This document shows, one piece after another, positions 38,155-47,811 of a stretch of DNA of 64,000 nt. The stretch covers positions 124,001 through 188,000 of the forward strand of contig JAKVOG010000005.1 of the NCBI GenBank assembly GCA_022482925.1. Reading direction: 5' to 3'. The translations under genes were made by a program, and so were the position numbers. This DNA is from Selenomonas sp. GTDB taxonomy: Bacteria > Bacillota > Negativicutes > Selenomonadales > Selenomonadaceae. The notes under the pieces are model-generated. The model saw nothing but the letters and a program-made list of their open reading frames with translations, had not been told where the DNA came from and ran no database searches. Position 1 is the stretch's first letter. Every line of letters begins with the position of its first letter.

Positions 38155-39297
38155 TCACATTGGTGGTCCGCCATGATCCTCGTTCTTCTTGGTCGAGGAG
38201 CTGCCAGTCTTGGCCGTATAGGTGCTGACAATCTGTTCCCCTTCGGAAAGGCCATCCAGGATCTCAACATATTCATCACTGTAGATGCCCGTCTGGACAT
38301 AACGGTTTTCCTGCGACCCATCCGGGTTCTTCACGACAACATAGGAACCATTGGTATCCGTCTTCAGGGTAGAAATCGGTACAACCAGCGCCCCCGGTTT
38401 ATTGGCCGTATTGATCTCGACACGGGCCGTCATAGCCGGCAGCAGTTCGTTGTCCGGATCATCGACATCCAGCGTAACATAATAGTAGATGACACTGGCT
38501 GATGAAGAACTGCTCGAGCTCGAACTCGAACTCGAAGAACTACTGGAACTAGTATCCCAGCTGTTACTCGTATCTGTCTGCGAAATCTTGGAAACATGGG
38601 CTGTAAAAGTCTTACCAGTATAGGAATCAACCGTAAAGGTCGCATCTTGACCAACTTTTACATTGCCAATATCCGTCTCATCGACTTTAGCCATGATCTG
38701 CTTACTGGACAAATCGGCGATCCGCATGATAACGGTCGGATTATCTGATCCCTGTACCGCCATCGTGCCAGCAGTTTTCGGTTCACCAACAACCACACCG
38801 GACATTGGTGCCTGGATGGTCATCTCGCTCATATCTGACTCTGCTTCTGACAGTGAAGAAACTGCTGTATCATAATTAAGCTGAGCATCTTCCAGATCCA
38901 CCTGCGTATCGGCACCGATACTATAAAGATAGCTGACCCGGTCATACTTAGACCGGGTATTCGTTACCTTGTACTGCGCCTGATCCCTCTTAGCTTCATA
39001 GTCCTTGCCGTCTAACAACGCTACAGTCTGCCCGGCCGTTACGGTATCATTTTCCTTGACCAGAACACTCTGAATCCGGGCCGTTACCTTTGAACTGACC
39101 TCAACCGAATTCACTGGCCGGATCGTCCCAGTAGCTGAGACCGTCGATTTCAAGTCCATACGGATGACATCTGTTGTCTCGACAGAAGCAGCCTGCTTGG
39201 CCTCCTGCTGTCCCTGATAATACTTCCAGCCACCGAAGGCACAACCTGCCAATACTACAATGGCTATGCCAGCCTTGATTTTCCAATTTACTTTCAT
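38155..39297 (-). CDS. MacA-like periplasmic adaptor with poly-serine loop
   Basis: Membrane-fusion protein linking the ABC pump to TolC. One N-terminal anchor helix (AGIAIVVLAGCAFGGWKYY), lipoyl-type halves (VSSKVTARIQSVLVKENDTV; TIQAPMSGVVVGEPKTAG), a short coiled-coil hairpin and beta-barrel domains. Within the beta-barrel near residue 255 is a run of 17 serines encoded by mixed AGT, AGC, TCG, TCC, TCT and TCA codons. The length is normal for the family (380). Its ATG overlaps the tolC stop by four bases. Confidence 0.9.
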   Translation of the reverse strand: MKVNWKIKAGIAIVVLAGCAFGGWKYYQGQQEAKQAASVETTDVIRMDLKSTVSATGTIRPVNSVEVSSKVTARIQSVLVKENDTVTAGQTVALLDGKDYEAKRDQAQYKVTNTRSKYDRVSYLYSIGADTQVDLEDAQLNYDTAVSSLSEAESDMSEMTIQAPMSGVVVGEPKTAGTMAVQGSDNPTVIMRIADLSSKQIMAKVDETDIGNVKVGQDATFTVDSYTGKTFTAHVSKISQTDTSNSWDTSSSSSSSSSSSSSSSSSASVIYYYVTLDVDDPDNELLPAMTARVEINTANKPGALVVPISTLKTDTNGSYVVVKNPDGSQENRYVQTGIYSDEYVEILDGLSEGEQIVSTYTAKTGSSSTKKNEDHGGPPM

Positions 39298-40838
39298 TTA
39301 GATGTTCCCTCCGCCAGTTCGGCTGCAACCCCACCAGCAGTAGTCGCACTGGTGCTGGCTGCTTTCGTCTGCACTGCCGTACTGGCCGCAGATTTCACGC
39401 CCTTTTTCGATTTTGATTTGCTTTTTGTCTTCCTGGCAGCCTTCGTATCAACCTTGGCTTCCTGCACTGCTTCTTTCGTATCACCAGCCTGCCGTGCCAC
39501 AGAAGAATCTGCAATCGCCTGATCCACATTCGTTACCAACTGGTCTGCCGCCTGCTCTTCATCAGTAGTCAAACCAATTCCCATGGCATTCTCCACCGTT
39601 GCCTTATAACGGGCATAATCATACTGAGCACTGATATAGTTGAGCCGCGCCGTAGAGAGTGCTTCCTGGGCATCGATGATATCCAACATCAACCCTTCCC
39701 CCGCACGGTATTTCTCACGAGCGATATAGTAGTCTTCCTCCGCCTGATTCACGGCATCCTTCGTTGAATTAAACCGCTTCTCCGCTTCACGCAGATTATA
39801 GTAAGCCTGACGGACAGACAGATCAATATCTTCCTTCGCCTGCAAGAGGTTCAGCTTCGCCACATCACGGCTGGTCACAGCCGAGCTGACCTCTGCCTTC
39901 GTCACGCCGCTATCGAACAGATCCCAGGAAAGCCCCAGCGTAGCTGAATTGCTATTGCTGGAATCACTGGACGGCTTGAATGTATTATCCTGACCAAGAC
40001 CGATGCCGAATTTCAAGGTAGGCAGATACCCGGCTTTCGCCGCCTTAATGGCCTGTTCCTGCTGCTCCAGCTTGTACTGGTCGACCAACAGGTCTTTGCG
40101 GTTGCGATAGGCATAATTGATGCAGTCATCCATCCCAATGTTGAATGCATCATAGGTGAAATCCGATGTGAGACTTAGCGGTTCTGTGCGATTCATGTTC
40201 AGATAATTGCGCAGTGTCGCCAGATCCACCTCATAACTGTTCTGTGCCTTGATGAGGTTCTGCTTGGCATTACTGAGTTCTACCGAAGAACGGATGACAT
40301 CGATACGTGCCTTCGAGCCAGCCGAAAAAAGCTGACTGACGTTGGTAAAGTGTTCCTGATATTTATCCACTGTTTCCTGACGTACGTCAACCGTTTTGCG
40401 CGCCTCAAGTGCATCATAGTAGGCTTTAATGACATTGAGCTTAAGATCTTCGCGTCCCCGCTCCGTCGTCCAGTCCGCTGACTGCACGCCCAGTTCCGCT
40501 TTCTTGATATTGGCCTGGTTCTTACCACCAGTATAGAGCGGTAAAGATGCATCTACGCTAAGCGCATTGGCATCCTTACGATTGCTGCTGGTCAGGCTGT
40601 CCGAAGCCGATACCGATACCCCATTGTTCCCCCTGGCTTCATCAAGCGCAGCTTTCGCCGTATCTTCCCCTTTTTGCGTGATCTTGAGGCTCGTATTCTG
40701 AGACAACGCCATATTGATGGCATCCTGAAGCGACAGATCCGCTGCAAATCCTGTTGGCAAGCTCCAAAGTAAGGCACCAGCCAGCAGCAGGCCCATCCGC
40801 TGCTGACATTTTTTTTTCATTAAGCGCTTTATTTTCAA
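39294..40838 (-). CDS. TolC-family outer-membrane efflux channel
   Basis: Outer-membrane channel of the tripartite pump, and direct evidence for an outer membrane. A signal peptide (GLLLAGALLWSLPTGFA, cleavage after AA) leads into two repeated OEP domains (LSLQDAINMALSQN; LREAEKRFNSTKDAVNQAEEDYYIAREKY). From about residue 430 a Lys/Ala/Ser/Thr-rich tail of some 85 residues extends beyond the usual TolC end. The operon order tolC-macA-ATPase-permease is complete. A possible TAGAAT -10 lies upstream. Confidence 0.92.
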   Translation of the reverse strand: MKIKRLMKKKCQQRMGLLLAGALLWSLPTGFAADLSLQDAINMALSQNTSLKITQKGEDTAKAALDEARGNNGVSVSASDSLTSSNRKDANALSVDASLPLYTGGKNQANIKKAELGVQSADWTTERGREDLKLNVIKAYYDALEARKTVDVRQETVDKYQEHFTNVSQLFSAGSKARIDVIRSSVELSNAKQNLIKAQNSYEVDLATLRNYLNMNRTEPLSLTSDFTYDAFNIGMDDCINYAYRNRKDLLVDQYKLEQQEQAIKAAKAGYLPTLKFGIGLGQDNTFKPSSDSSNSNSATLGLSWDLFDSGVTKAEVSSAVTSRDVAKLNLLQAKEDIDLSVRQAYYNLREAEKRFNSTKDAVNQAEEDYYIAREKYRAGEGLMLDIIDAQEALSTARLNYISAQYDYARYKATVENAMGIGLTTDEEQAADQLVTNVDQAIADSSVARQAGDTKEAVQEAKVDTKAARKTKSKSKSKKGVKSAASTAVQTKAASTSATTAGGVAAELAEGTSK

Positions 40839-40949
40839 GAAATTTTCCTCCCAAACATTGATCCCTCAAATAAATTTCCATATCATTCCTATTCTACCAC
40901 AAACCTCGCACCCCTGTTCAGATTCTTCATTTACCCGGCTAAATCGGAC

Positions 40950-40967
40950 TATAATATAGAGTATAAT
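40950..40967 (+). promoter_or_regulatory. Possible -10 elements before ncRNA copy 2
   Basis: TATAAT occurs twice on the + strand, at 40950-40955 and 40962-40967, just before the conserved start of the element. No good -35 is visible at the right distance. Confidence 0.4.
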
Positions 40968-40970
40968 TTA

Positions 40971-41380
40971 GACCGCCGCGGGAACAGAGGGCAGCCAACG
41001 CTCCACCTAGATGTTCTGCTTATGGCTGCCCTCTGTCCCCGCGGCTGGGCTCGATGCATCAATGGCTGCTTTACTCTAAATCAGCTGAATTGCTGGTTCT
41101 GCCATTGATGCTGGAATCCAGCCAGTCTGCTCGAACCGAACCAAGACCTACCCTCAGAAGAAGCACCTGGCAGCAGCCGTTAATTTACGACGGCGGGCGA
41201 GGGGAAACTATTTTTTTCGTCCGGAACGATTTGCCGAAGGCTGGCCCGCCGTAGGTACTATCTAGGTCCGTCGATTCGTTGCGGCGCCGTGGTACCGGCG
41301 CGTAAACAAAATCCGTAGTTCCCGTCAAGGCGGGACATTTAGTGCAGGACGAAAAAAATAGTTCCACCGAACCCCGTGCC
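40971..41380 (+). ncRNA. Large structured non-coding RNA candidate, copy 2
   Basis: Shorter paralogue of 6767-7330. The same helices form: P1 40975-40997 with 41023-41045 (one A-C mismatch); P4 41056-41065 with 41102-41111, enclosing 41079-41085 with 41092-41098; P5 41208-41222 with 41347-41361 (15 perfect bp); P6 41190-41198 with 41244-41252 (9 perfect bp, crossing P5); and the GCGCCG hairpin 41284-41301. The P1 loop is only about 25 bases; copy 1 has a 130-base hairpin extension there. The P0 left arm is absent although its right arm (CCGAACCCCGTGC) is kept. Between the copies U6809-A6978 becomes G40991-C41029, a compensatory pair change. The element lies 137 bases before recQ and divergent from tolC. 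No U-rich terminator was seen; family unknown. Confidence 0.75.
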
Positions 41381-41516
41381 CATCTATTCCTACTCGCCAG
41401 CCCCTTCTTCAAAAACTTTCCATCCCCATGGAGCCCTTCATGGAATATATGGTAGAATAGAGTAGTTGCGAAAAGATAACAAATGCATTATAGCTGCATT
41501 AGAATAGGAGCTTTCT

Positions 41517-43298
41517 ATGGATAATCCATACTTCACTTCTGCCCTGGACTTCCTTCGCCGGTTCTACGGCTATCGGAGCTTCCGCCCGGCTCAGGAACCG
41601 GTCATCAAAAGCCTGCTTTCCGGGCATGACACCGTCGCCATCATGCCGACCGGTGCCGGCAAATCCATCTGTTTCCAGATCCCGGCCATGGTCTTTCCCG
41701 GCATCACCCTCGTCATCTCCCCGCTCATCTCCCTCATGAAAGACCAGGTCGATGCCCTGGCTGAGCAGGGCATCCCTGCCACTTACATCAACAGCACCCT
41801 GTCCGTGACCGAGTCCGATGCCCGGCTGAACGCGATCGCCGCCGGACAATACAAGCTCGTCTATGTCGCTCCGGAGCGGCTCGACACCAGCTACTTCCAG
41901 TACATCCTTGAGCATCAGCCCATATCCATGGTTGCCATCGACGAAGCTCACTGTCTCTCGCAATGGGGCCACGACTTCCGGCCCAGCTACCGGCAGATTG
42001 CTCCATTCATCGCCGGACTGTCGCGCCGGCCATTGGTCAGCGCCTTCACTGCCACCGCAACCCCAGAGGTCAAGGACGACATCGTCAAACTGCTCGAGCT
42101 GCGTGACCCGCAGGTCCACATTACCGGCTTTGACCGTCCGAATCTCTACTTCGAGGTCCGCCGCGGCGAAGACAAGAAGAAATTCATCACCGGCTACGTG
42201 AAGAACCACCCGGATGAATCCGGTATCATCTACGCCGCCACCCGCAAGGAAGTCGACAAGGTCTATGAGCTGCTCCAGAAGAAGAAGCTGGCGGTTGGCC
42301 GCTACCATGCAGGCCTGACCGAAAAGCAGCGCACCAAGGCTCAGGATGACTTCCTCTACGATAATATTCAGGTCATCGTTGCCACCAACGCCTTCGGCAT
42401 GGGCATCGATAAATCCAACGTGCGCTACGTCATCCACTACAACATGCCAAAGAATATCGAAGCCTACTATCAGGAAGCTGGCCGCGCCGGCCGTGATGGT
42501 GAGCCCGGCAACTGCATCCTGCTCTATTCGCCGCAGGATACCATGACCCAGAAATACCTCATCGATGTCTCCATCGACGATCCGCAGCGCAAATCCCATA
42601 ATCTGGGCCGGCTGCAGAAAATGGTCGACTATTGCCACACACCGGAATGCCTGCGCCATTTCATCATCAATTACTTTGGCGACCACAGCACCCCGGAAGT
42701 CTGCGACAACTGCAGCAACTGCAAGGCCGGCCTGGAACGCGTCGATGTGACCGTCGATGCCCAGAAGGTCTTCTCCTGCGTCTACCGCATGCATGAGCGC
42801 TTCGGACTCACGCTTGTCGCCCAGGTGCTCAAAGGCTCCAGCGACAAACGGGTCAAGCAGCTGCATTTCGATGAGCTGTCTACCTACGGGCTCATGAAGG
42901 AACGCAGCCTCGCCGATATCAAACTGTTGATCCAGCGCTTCGTGGCTACCGATTACCTGGCCCTGACCGAAAGTCAGTATCCGGTGCTGACGCTACAGCC
43001 GGCAGCCTATCCCATACTCAAAGGACAGGACAGTGTCTATCAGGCCATGCCAAAACCGGAGCCTGAGAAAGAGCCCGCCCGTCCGGAGCTTTTCGACTAT
43101 CTGCGGGCTCTGCGCAAGGAAATCGCTGCGCGCGACCATATTCCGCCATATGTCATCTTTTCCGATGCCACCCTGCGTGATATGTGCGTAGTCCTGCCTG
43201 ACTCACCAGACCAGCTGCTTGAAGTCAAGGGTGTCGGTGAACTTAAACTCGAAAAATACGGCGATGATTTCCTGCAATGCATCCAGGAACACCGCTGA
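41517..43298 (+). CDS. recQ: ATP-dependent DNA helicase RecQ
   Basis: 3'-5' superfamily 2 helicase for recombination and fork repair. Walker A MPTGAGKSICFQ, DEAH box AIDEAHCLSQWGHDFRPSY with the aromatic-rich loop, motif VI QEAGRAGRDG, the zinc cysteines (PECLRHF, CDNCSNCKAG), the RQC winged helix and a C-terminal HRDC domain make up 593 residues. The frame is intact. AGGAG precedes the ATG. It is followed 36 bases later by ade. Confidence 0.97.
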   Translation: MDNPYFTSALDFLRRFYGYRSFRPAQEPVIKSLLSGHDTVAIMPTGAGKSICFQIPAMVFPGITLVISPLISLMKDQVDALAEQGIPATYINSTLSVTESDARLNAIAAGQYKLVYVAPERLDTSYFQYILEHQPISMVAIDEAHCLSQWGHDFRPSYRQIAPFIAGLSRRPLVSAFTATATPEVKDDIVKLLELRDPQVHITGFDRPNLYFEVRRGEDKKKFITGYVKNHPDESGIIYAATRKEVDKVYELLQKKKLAVGRYHAGLTEKQRTKAQDDFLYDNIQVIVATNAFGMGIDKSNVRYVIHYNMPKNIEAYYQEAGRAGRDGEPGNCILLYSPQDTMTQKYLIDVSIDDPQRKSHNLGRLQKMVDYCHTPECLRHFIINYFGDHSTPEVCDNCSNCKAGLERVDVTVDAQKVFSCVYRMHERFGLTLVAQVLKGSSDKRVKQLHFDELSTYGLMKERSLADIKLLIQRFVATDYLALTESQYPVLTLQPAAYPILKGQDSVYQAMPKPEPEKEPARPELFDYLRALRKEIAARDHIPPYVIFSDATLRDMCVVLPDSPDQLLEVKGVGELKLEKYGDDFLQCIQEHR

Positions 43299-43334
43299 AC
43301 AGATATCTGCACAGACAAAAAGGAGCGAATACCC

Positions 43335-45086
43335 ATGTCAAGCATCTCATCCCGCGATCATCTGATACGCATTGCCAACGGTAAGGAACCAGCGGAGCTT
43401 GTTCTTCGTAATGCCCGGGTTTTCCTCGGATTCGACGGCAAATTCTGTCAGGGGGACCTCGCTATCGCGGACGGCCATATCGCAGGCTTTGGCCACTATC
43501 ACGGCCACCAGGAAATCGATCTGAACGGAAAATACATCACCCCGGGCTTCATTGATGCTCATGTCCACATCGAAAGCACGATGCTGACTCCCGCTGGTTT
43601 TGCCCAGGCCCTGCTGCCACAAGGAATCACTACGGTCATCGCCGATCCCCATGAGATTGCCAACGTTGCCGGAACTGCCGGTATCCAGTATATGCTGGAT
43701 GCCTCAGAAAACCTGCCGATGAACATCCATTTCATGATGCCGTCCTGTGTCCCGGCGTCCCCCCTCGATGATTCAGGTGCCATACTGACGGCCAAAGACC
43801 TGCAGCCATTCATGGAACACCCACGTGTCCTTGGACTGGCTGAGGTCATGGATGTTCCTGACGTACTGAATGGCAATGCCGCAATGCGGGATAAGCTCGA
43901 TCTGACCGGGCCACAGCACCGGACCGATGGTCATGCTCCAGGCCTTATGGGAAAAGCGCTCATGGCCTATGCCGCTGCCGGCATTCAGTCCGACCACGAA
44001 TGTGTTACCCCGGAAGAAGCGAAGGCCCGCCTGCAGGCTGGTATGTATCTGCTGATCCGCGAAGGCAGCGCTGCCAAAAACCTGAAAGCGCTGCTGCCTG
44101 TCATCAATGAGCGCAACAGCCAGTTCTGCTGCTTCTGTACCGATGACCGCCATCCGGCAGATCTCATACAGGAAGGCAGCATCAATGCCATGGTGCGCAT
44201 GGCGATCGCAGCCGGCATACCGGTCTGGCAGGCCATCCAGATGGCCTCGCTCAACACCGCCCGCTACTTTGGACTCGAGGATACCGGTGTCATTGCGCCC
44301 GGCCGCCGGGCCGATCTGCTTGTATTCGACGATCTCACCAACTGGCATCCGACTCAGGTCTACAGTGCCGGGCAGCTCGTTGCACAGCAGGGTCAGCTCA
44401 CCATAGAGCTGGCTGCCTCCGTGCAGCCACCAGCCCCGCTTTGCCACTCCGTCCATCTGGCACCAGTCTGCAGGGAGGATCTGGCCATTCCCCTGACCGC
44501 GCCAACAGCCAATGTCATCGGACTGATTCCGCAGCAGCTGCTCACCCATTGGCAAAAACGTGCGGTTCCCATCCGGAATGGCCAGGCTGTTGCCGCTCCT
44601 GAACAGGACATCCTGAAGCTGGCTGTCTTTGAACGGCATCATGGGACCGGACGACACGGCACTGCTCTTGTCTCCGGATTCGGGCTGAAAGCTGGCGCCA
44701 TTGCCCAGACTATCGGCCATGACAGCCACAATCTCATCGTCATCGGCGCCAGCGACCGCGACATGCTGATTGCCATCGAGGCCCTGCGGCAATGTAACGG
44801 TGGTGTAGCAATTGCCGTCGATGGACAGCTGCTCTCCCATCAGCCGCTGCCTGTCGCCGGACTGATGACCAACGAGCCAATGGATCATGTGGCTGCACAG
44901 ATCGACCGGATGTACGAACAGGCCTGTGAACTTGGTGTCAAACGTGACTTTGACCCGTTCATCACCCTGGCCTTCCTGAGCCTGCCGGTCATCCCCGAAC
45001 TCAAACTGACCGACCAGGGACTGATCGACACCATGCACGCAGCCATCATTTCCTGTCAGGCAGATCAACTGCCCGAGCGATCCTGA
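43335..45086 (+). CDS. ade: Adenine deaminase
   Basis: Amidohydrolase-type enzyme that converts adenine to hypoxanthine and ammonia for purine salvage. The metal site is in TPGFIDAHVHIESTML and VIADPHEIANV; CTDDRHPADLI and the C-terminal Ade-specific domain (HDSHNLIVIGASDRDM) follow. Length 583 is typical. AAGGAGCG precedes the ATG. Probably co-transcribed with recQ; a clear terminator follows. Confidence 0.95.
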   Translation: MSSISSRDHLIRIANGKEPAELVLRNARVFLGFDGKFCQGDLAIADGHIAGFGHYHGHQEIDLNGKYITPGFIDAHVHIESTMLTPAGFAQALLPQGITTVIADPHEIANVAGTAGIQYMLDASENLPMNIHFMMPSCVPASPLDDSGAILTAKDLQPFMEHPRVLGLAEVMDVPDVLNGNAAMRDKLDLTGPQHRTDGHAPGLMGKALMAYAAAGIQSDHECVTPEEAKARLQAGMYLLIREGSAAKNLKALLPVINERNSQFCCFCTDDRHPADLIQEGSINAMVRMAIAAGIPVWQAIQMASLNTARYFGLEDTGVIAPGRRADLLVFDDLTNWHPTQVYSAGQLVAQQGQLTIELAASVQPPAPLCHSVHLAPVCREDLAIPLTAPTANVIGLIPQQLLTHWQKRAVPIRNGQAVAAPEQDILKLAVFERHHGTGRHGTALVSGFGLKAGAIAQTIGHDSHNLIVIGASDRDMLIAIEALRQCNGGVAIAVDGQLLSHQPLPVAGLMTNEPMDHVAAQIDRMYEQACELGVKRDFDPFITLAFLSLPVIPELKLTDQGLIDTMHAAIISCQADQLPERS

Positions 45087-45100
45087 CCAGCGACACAGCC

Positions 45101-45136
45101 AAAATGAGCAGCGACCATCTGATCGCTGCTCATTTT
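45101..45136 (+). terminator. Terminator of recQ-ade
   Basis: A perfect stem of about 14 bp (AAAATGAGCAGCGA with TCGCTGCTCATTTT) ending in CATTTTCTTA on the + strand, 15 bases after the ade stop. Confidence 0.9.
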
Positions 45137-45174
45137 CTTACTGTATTTTTGTTGTGATTTCACGCCAATGCCCT

Positions 45175-45200
45175 TAAGTTTTCGGTAAAAAAAACGATAT
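45175..45200 (+). promoter_or_regulatory. Sigma-28-like promoter of the flagellin gene
   Basis: TAAG (45175-45178), 16 bases, CGATAT (45195-45200), close to the flagellar sigma-D/sigma-28 pattern TAAA-N15/16-CCGATAT. No sigma-A pair is visible. A leader of about 60 bases follows. Confidence 0.65.
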
Positions 45201-45266
45201 AACAATTAGGAGGAGAAGGGATTCTCATAAATCTTCATATTTCTATCGTTACAGGGAGGTTTTAGA

Positions 45267-46580
45267 ATGACGATGATTAATCCCTATGGTCAGTCGCTCA
45301 TGATCCTGAACACATTGAACCGGAACTATCTTTCGATGTCCCGGCACATGCGTCATGTCAGCACGGGACTTCGGATCAACAGTGCAGCGGATGACCCATC
45401 CGGCTGGGCGATCGGGACCCGCATGCAAATCGAGATTCGCGGACTCGACCAATCCAGCCGCAATGCGCAGGCCAGCCAGTGCATGCTCAAGGTTGCCGAA
45501 GGTGCAGCCAGTTCAACGATTGATATTCTGCGGACACTCAAGGAAAAAGCGATTGAAGCCGCCAATGATACCTGCACGGATACCGACCGGCGGACTATCC
45601 AGAAAATGTTCGACCAATATTCTGACCAGATTGATGATAATGCTATGGTCACCTTCAACGGCCAGTACCTGCTGGATGGATCGCGAAACAGTGCTGCCCA
45701 GCTGACACAGCAGGCCTACACCAACCAGGAGCTGGCAACCTCAACGACCAGCGCGACCAAACTCACAGATCTGGCCCGCCGGGACGGCTCCGCCCTGAAC
45801 ATAAGAGCTGATGACACAGTCCACATCTCTTATGTCAAGGATGGCAAGACCTACACCACCAGTTATGCCGCTGCCAATACGACCATCGGCGACATCTTCA
45901 CCAAGGCGAACGGGATCAGTACTGACGTATTTGATATCAGCAATATGGACGGCAGCAGCACCATCGGCACCGATTCATCAGGGCGCACGGTCACCACTCC
46001 CGATGATGCCGGAGCCATCACAGTCAAGGCCAAGACGGCTGGCACCAGTGGTGCCATTTCCGGTTTTACGATCAGCATCACCGATAAGAATAATCAAGTC
46101 CGAAAGGATGTTAACCGGGCCCTTGATGCCTTCACCGAAACAATCCAACCCCGGAATGCCTCATCAGATACCTCCTTCTATACCCAGACCGGCACCAAAG
46201 CCAATCAGAATATCAAAACCCCGTTCGGCAATATGCAGGCCTCATCCCTGGGACTGCGGGGAAGTGATGGCGGTGTCATCAACGTGACCACCCGCGAGGG
46301 CGCGAATGCGGCCATCAGTGTCTTGGATAATGCACTTTCCCGCGCTCTGGATCAGCAGACAACCATTGGTGCTCAATCCAGCCGGCTGGATTACACGATC
46401 AGCAATCTGACTACCCAAAGCGAGAACCTTACCTCCGCCATGTCAACCATCATGGATGCTGATATGGCCAGGGAAATGACCGAGTATACCCGTGACAAAA
46501 TTCTGGTCCAGGCCGCTCAGGCTATGCTGGCCCAGTCTAACCAAAATATGGGCTGGTTCCTGAGTCTGCTGAAATCATAA
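45267..46580 (+). CDS. Flagellin
   Basis: Filament protein of 437 residues, exported by the flagellar type III system without a signal peptide. The N-terminal D0/D1 helices (ILNTLNRNYLSMSRHMRHVSTGLRINSAADDPSGWAIG) and the C-terminal D0/D1 helices (SRLDYTISNLTTQSENLTSAMSTIMDADMA..) are conserved. The centre, about residues 150-300, is variable and Thr/Ser/Asp-rich. GGGAGG precedes the ATG. It stands alone between two terminators with a sigma-28-like promoter. With the receptor at 4769-6488 it implies motility. Confidence 0.93.
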   Translation: MTMINPYGQSLMILNTLNRNYLSMSRHMRHVSTGLRINSAADDPSGWAIGTRMQIEIRGLDQSSRNAQASQCMLKVAEGAASSTIDILRTLKEKAIEAANDTCTDTDRRTIQKMFDQYSDQIDDNAMVTFNGQYLLDGSRNSAAQLTQQAYTNQELATSTTSATKLTDLARRDGSALNIRADDTVHISYVKDGKTYTTSYAAANTTIGDIFTKANGISTDVFDISNMDGSSTIGTDSSGRTVTTPDDAGAITVKAKTAGTSGAISGFTISITDKNNQVRKDVNRALDAFTETIQPRNASSDTSFYTQTGTKANQNIKTPFGNMQASSLGLRGSDGGVINVTTREGANAAISVLDNALSRALDQQTTIGAQSSRLDYTISNLTTQSENLTSAMSTIMDADMAREMTEYTRDKILVQAAQAMLAQSNQNMGWFLSLLKS

Positions 46581-46594
46581 CCGCAACCGGCACG

Positions 46595-46628
46595 CAAAAA
46601 AGCTGACGCATCTGCGCCAGCTTTTTTA
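46595..46628. terminator. Bidirectional terminator between flagellin and ctpA
   Basis: AGCTGACGCA (46601-46610) pairs with TGCGCCAGCT (46613-46622) with one mismatch; T-runs on both strands. It ends flagellin and ctpA. Confidence 0.9.
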
Positions 46629-46635
46629 TTACGAT

Positions 46636-47786
46636 TCAGTTAGGATTCACTTTTCCCTGCAATACTTCCTTGGCCTTATCGAGCTGTACATCAGTCGTAT
46701 CGCCCTCATGGAAGTCGACTTCGATATCCGGGTCGATACCGATGCCGTCGATACAACGGCCATTTGGCGTATAATACTTGGCAATGGTCAGCTTGACACC
46801 ATCATCATGGAACAACGGAACAACGACCTGCACCGACCCCTTGCCATAAGATTTCGTCCCCACCAGCGTTGCCGCCCCGGTATCCTGCAAGGCACCAGCC
46901 AGGATCTCTGATGCACTGGCACTGTTGCCATCGATCAGGACTACGATCGGATACTTCGACTCAGCCAGGCTCGAATCATGCTCTTCTTTTGAACCATCAC
47001 GCTGAACAACTGAAACGATTGGCCCCTTTGGCACAACCATGTTTGCTACTTCTACACAGCTGTTGATCAAACCGCCCGGGTTCTGCCGCAAATCGATGAC
47101 CAGGCCCTTCATGCCTGCTTCAACCAGCTGATCATACTCTTCCTTGAATTCCTTGCCGGTATTCTCACTGAAGGAAGCAATACGGATATAGCCGAGATCC
47201 GTTCCCTCCAGCATCTTGCCTTTGGCCGAACGGATCGTGATGGTATCACGGATAAGGTTATAATCCGTATCTTCGCTGCCCGCACGATGAATGGTCAGTG
47301 CAACCTGCGTCCCGATCTCACCCCGAATGTGCATGGAAACTTCCTCTGGCTGATATTCCGTCACCGGCGTACCATCGACAGCGACGATCTCATCATTCGC
47401 CTTGAGCCCGGCTTTCTCCCCCGGTGTTCCCTCAAGCACAGATATGATCGTGACCTTATTGTCCTTGAAACCCATGGTAACGCCAATCCCGCCGAAAGAA
47501 CCAGCAGTGTGCTCCTTGAGTGCCTTGAACATATCCGCTTTCATATAGATGGAATGCGGATCCCCCAGAGACTGGACCATACCATTGATTGCGCCATCCA
47601 TGAGCTGCGTCGAATCAACATCGTTGACATAACGCGTCTCGATCAGACGCTTGACCCCGATAAAACGGGCCATATCCACCGCCCTTGAGCCATTCAGCCC
47701 AACAGCAATGAAAGCCCGACCAGAGTCAGGATACTGGAAATAACAGCCGTAACCACTACACCCAGCACAATTTTCTTCTTACTCAA
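46636..47786 (-). CDS. ctpA: C-terminal processing peptidase, S41 family (one apparent frameshift)
   Basis: Membrane-anchored serine protease of the extracytoplasmic space. One N-terminal helix (VVVTAVISSILTLVGLSLLL), then a PDZ domain (GGIGVTMGFKDNKV) and the catalytic domain with Ser in DGNSASASEILAGAL and Lys in TKSYGKGSVQ. The anchor and the rest are in different frames; adding one G near 47698 joins them into about 383 residues. The start is the TTG at 47784-47786, after AAGGTG. It is the last gene of the ftsEX operon and may control turnover of the hydrolase encoded before it. Confidence 0.92.
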
Positions 47787-47811
47787 TATCTACACCTTCA
47801 CTTTATCCGTC

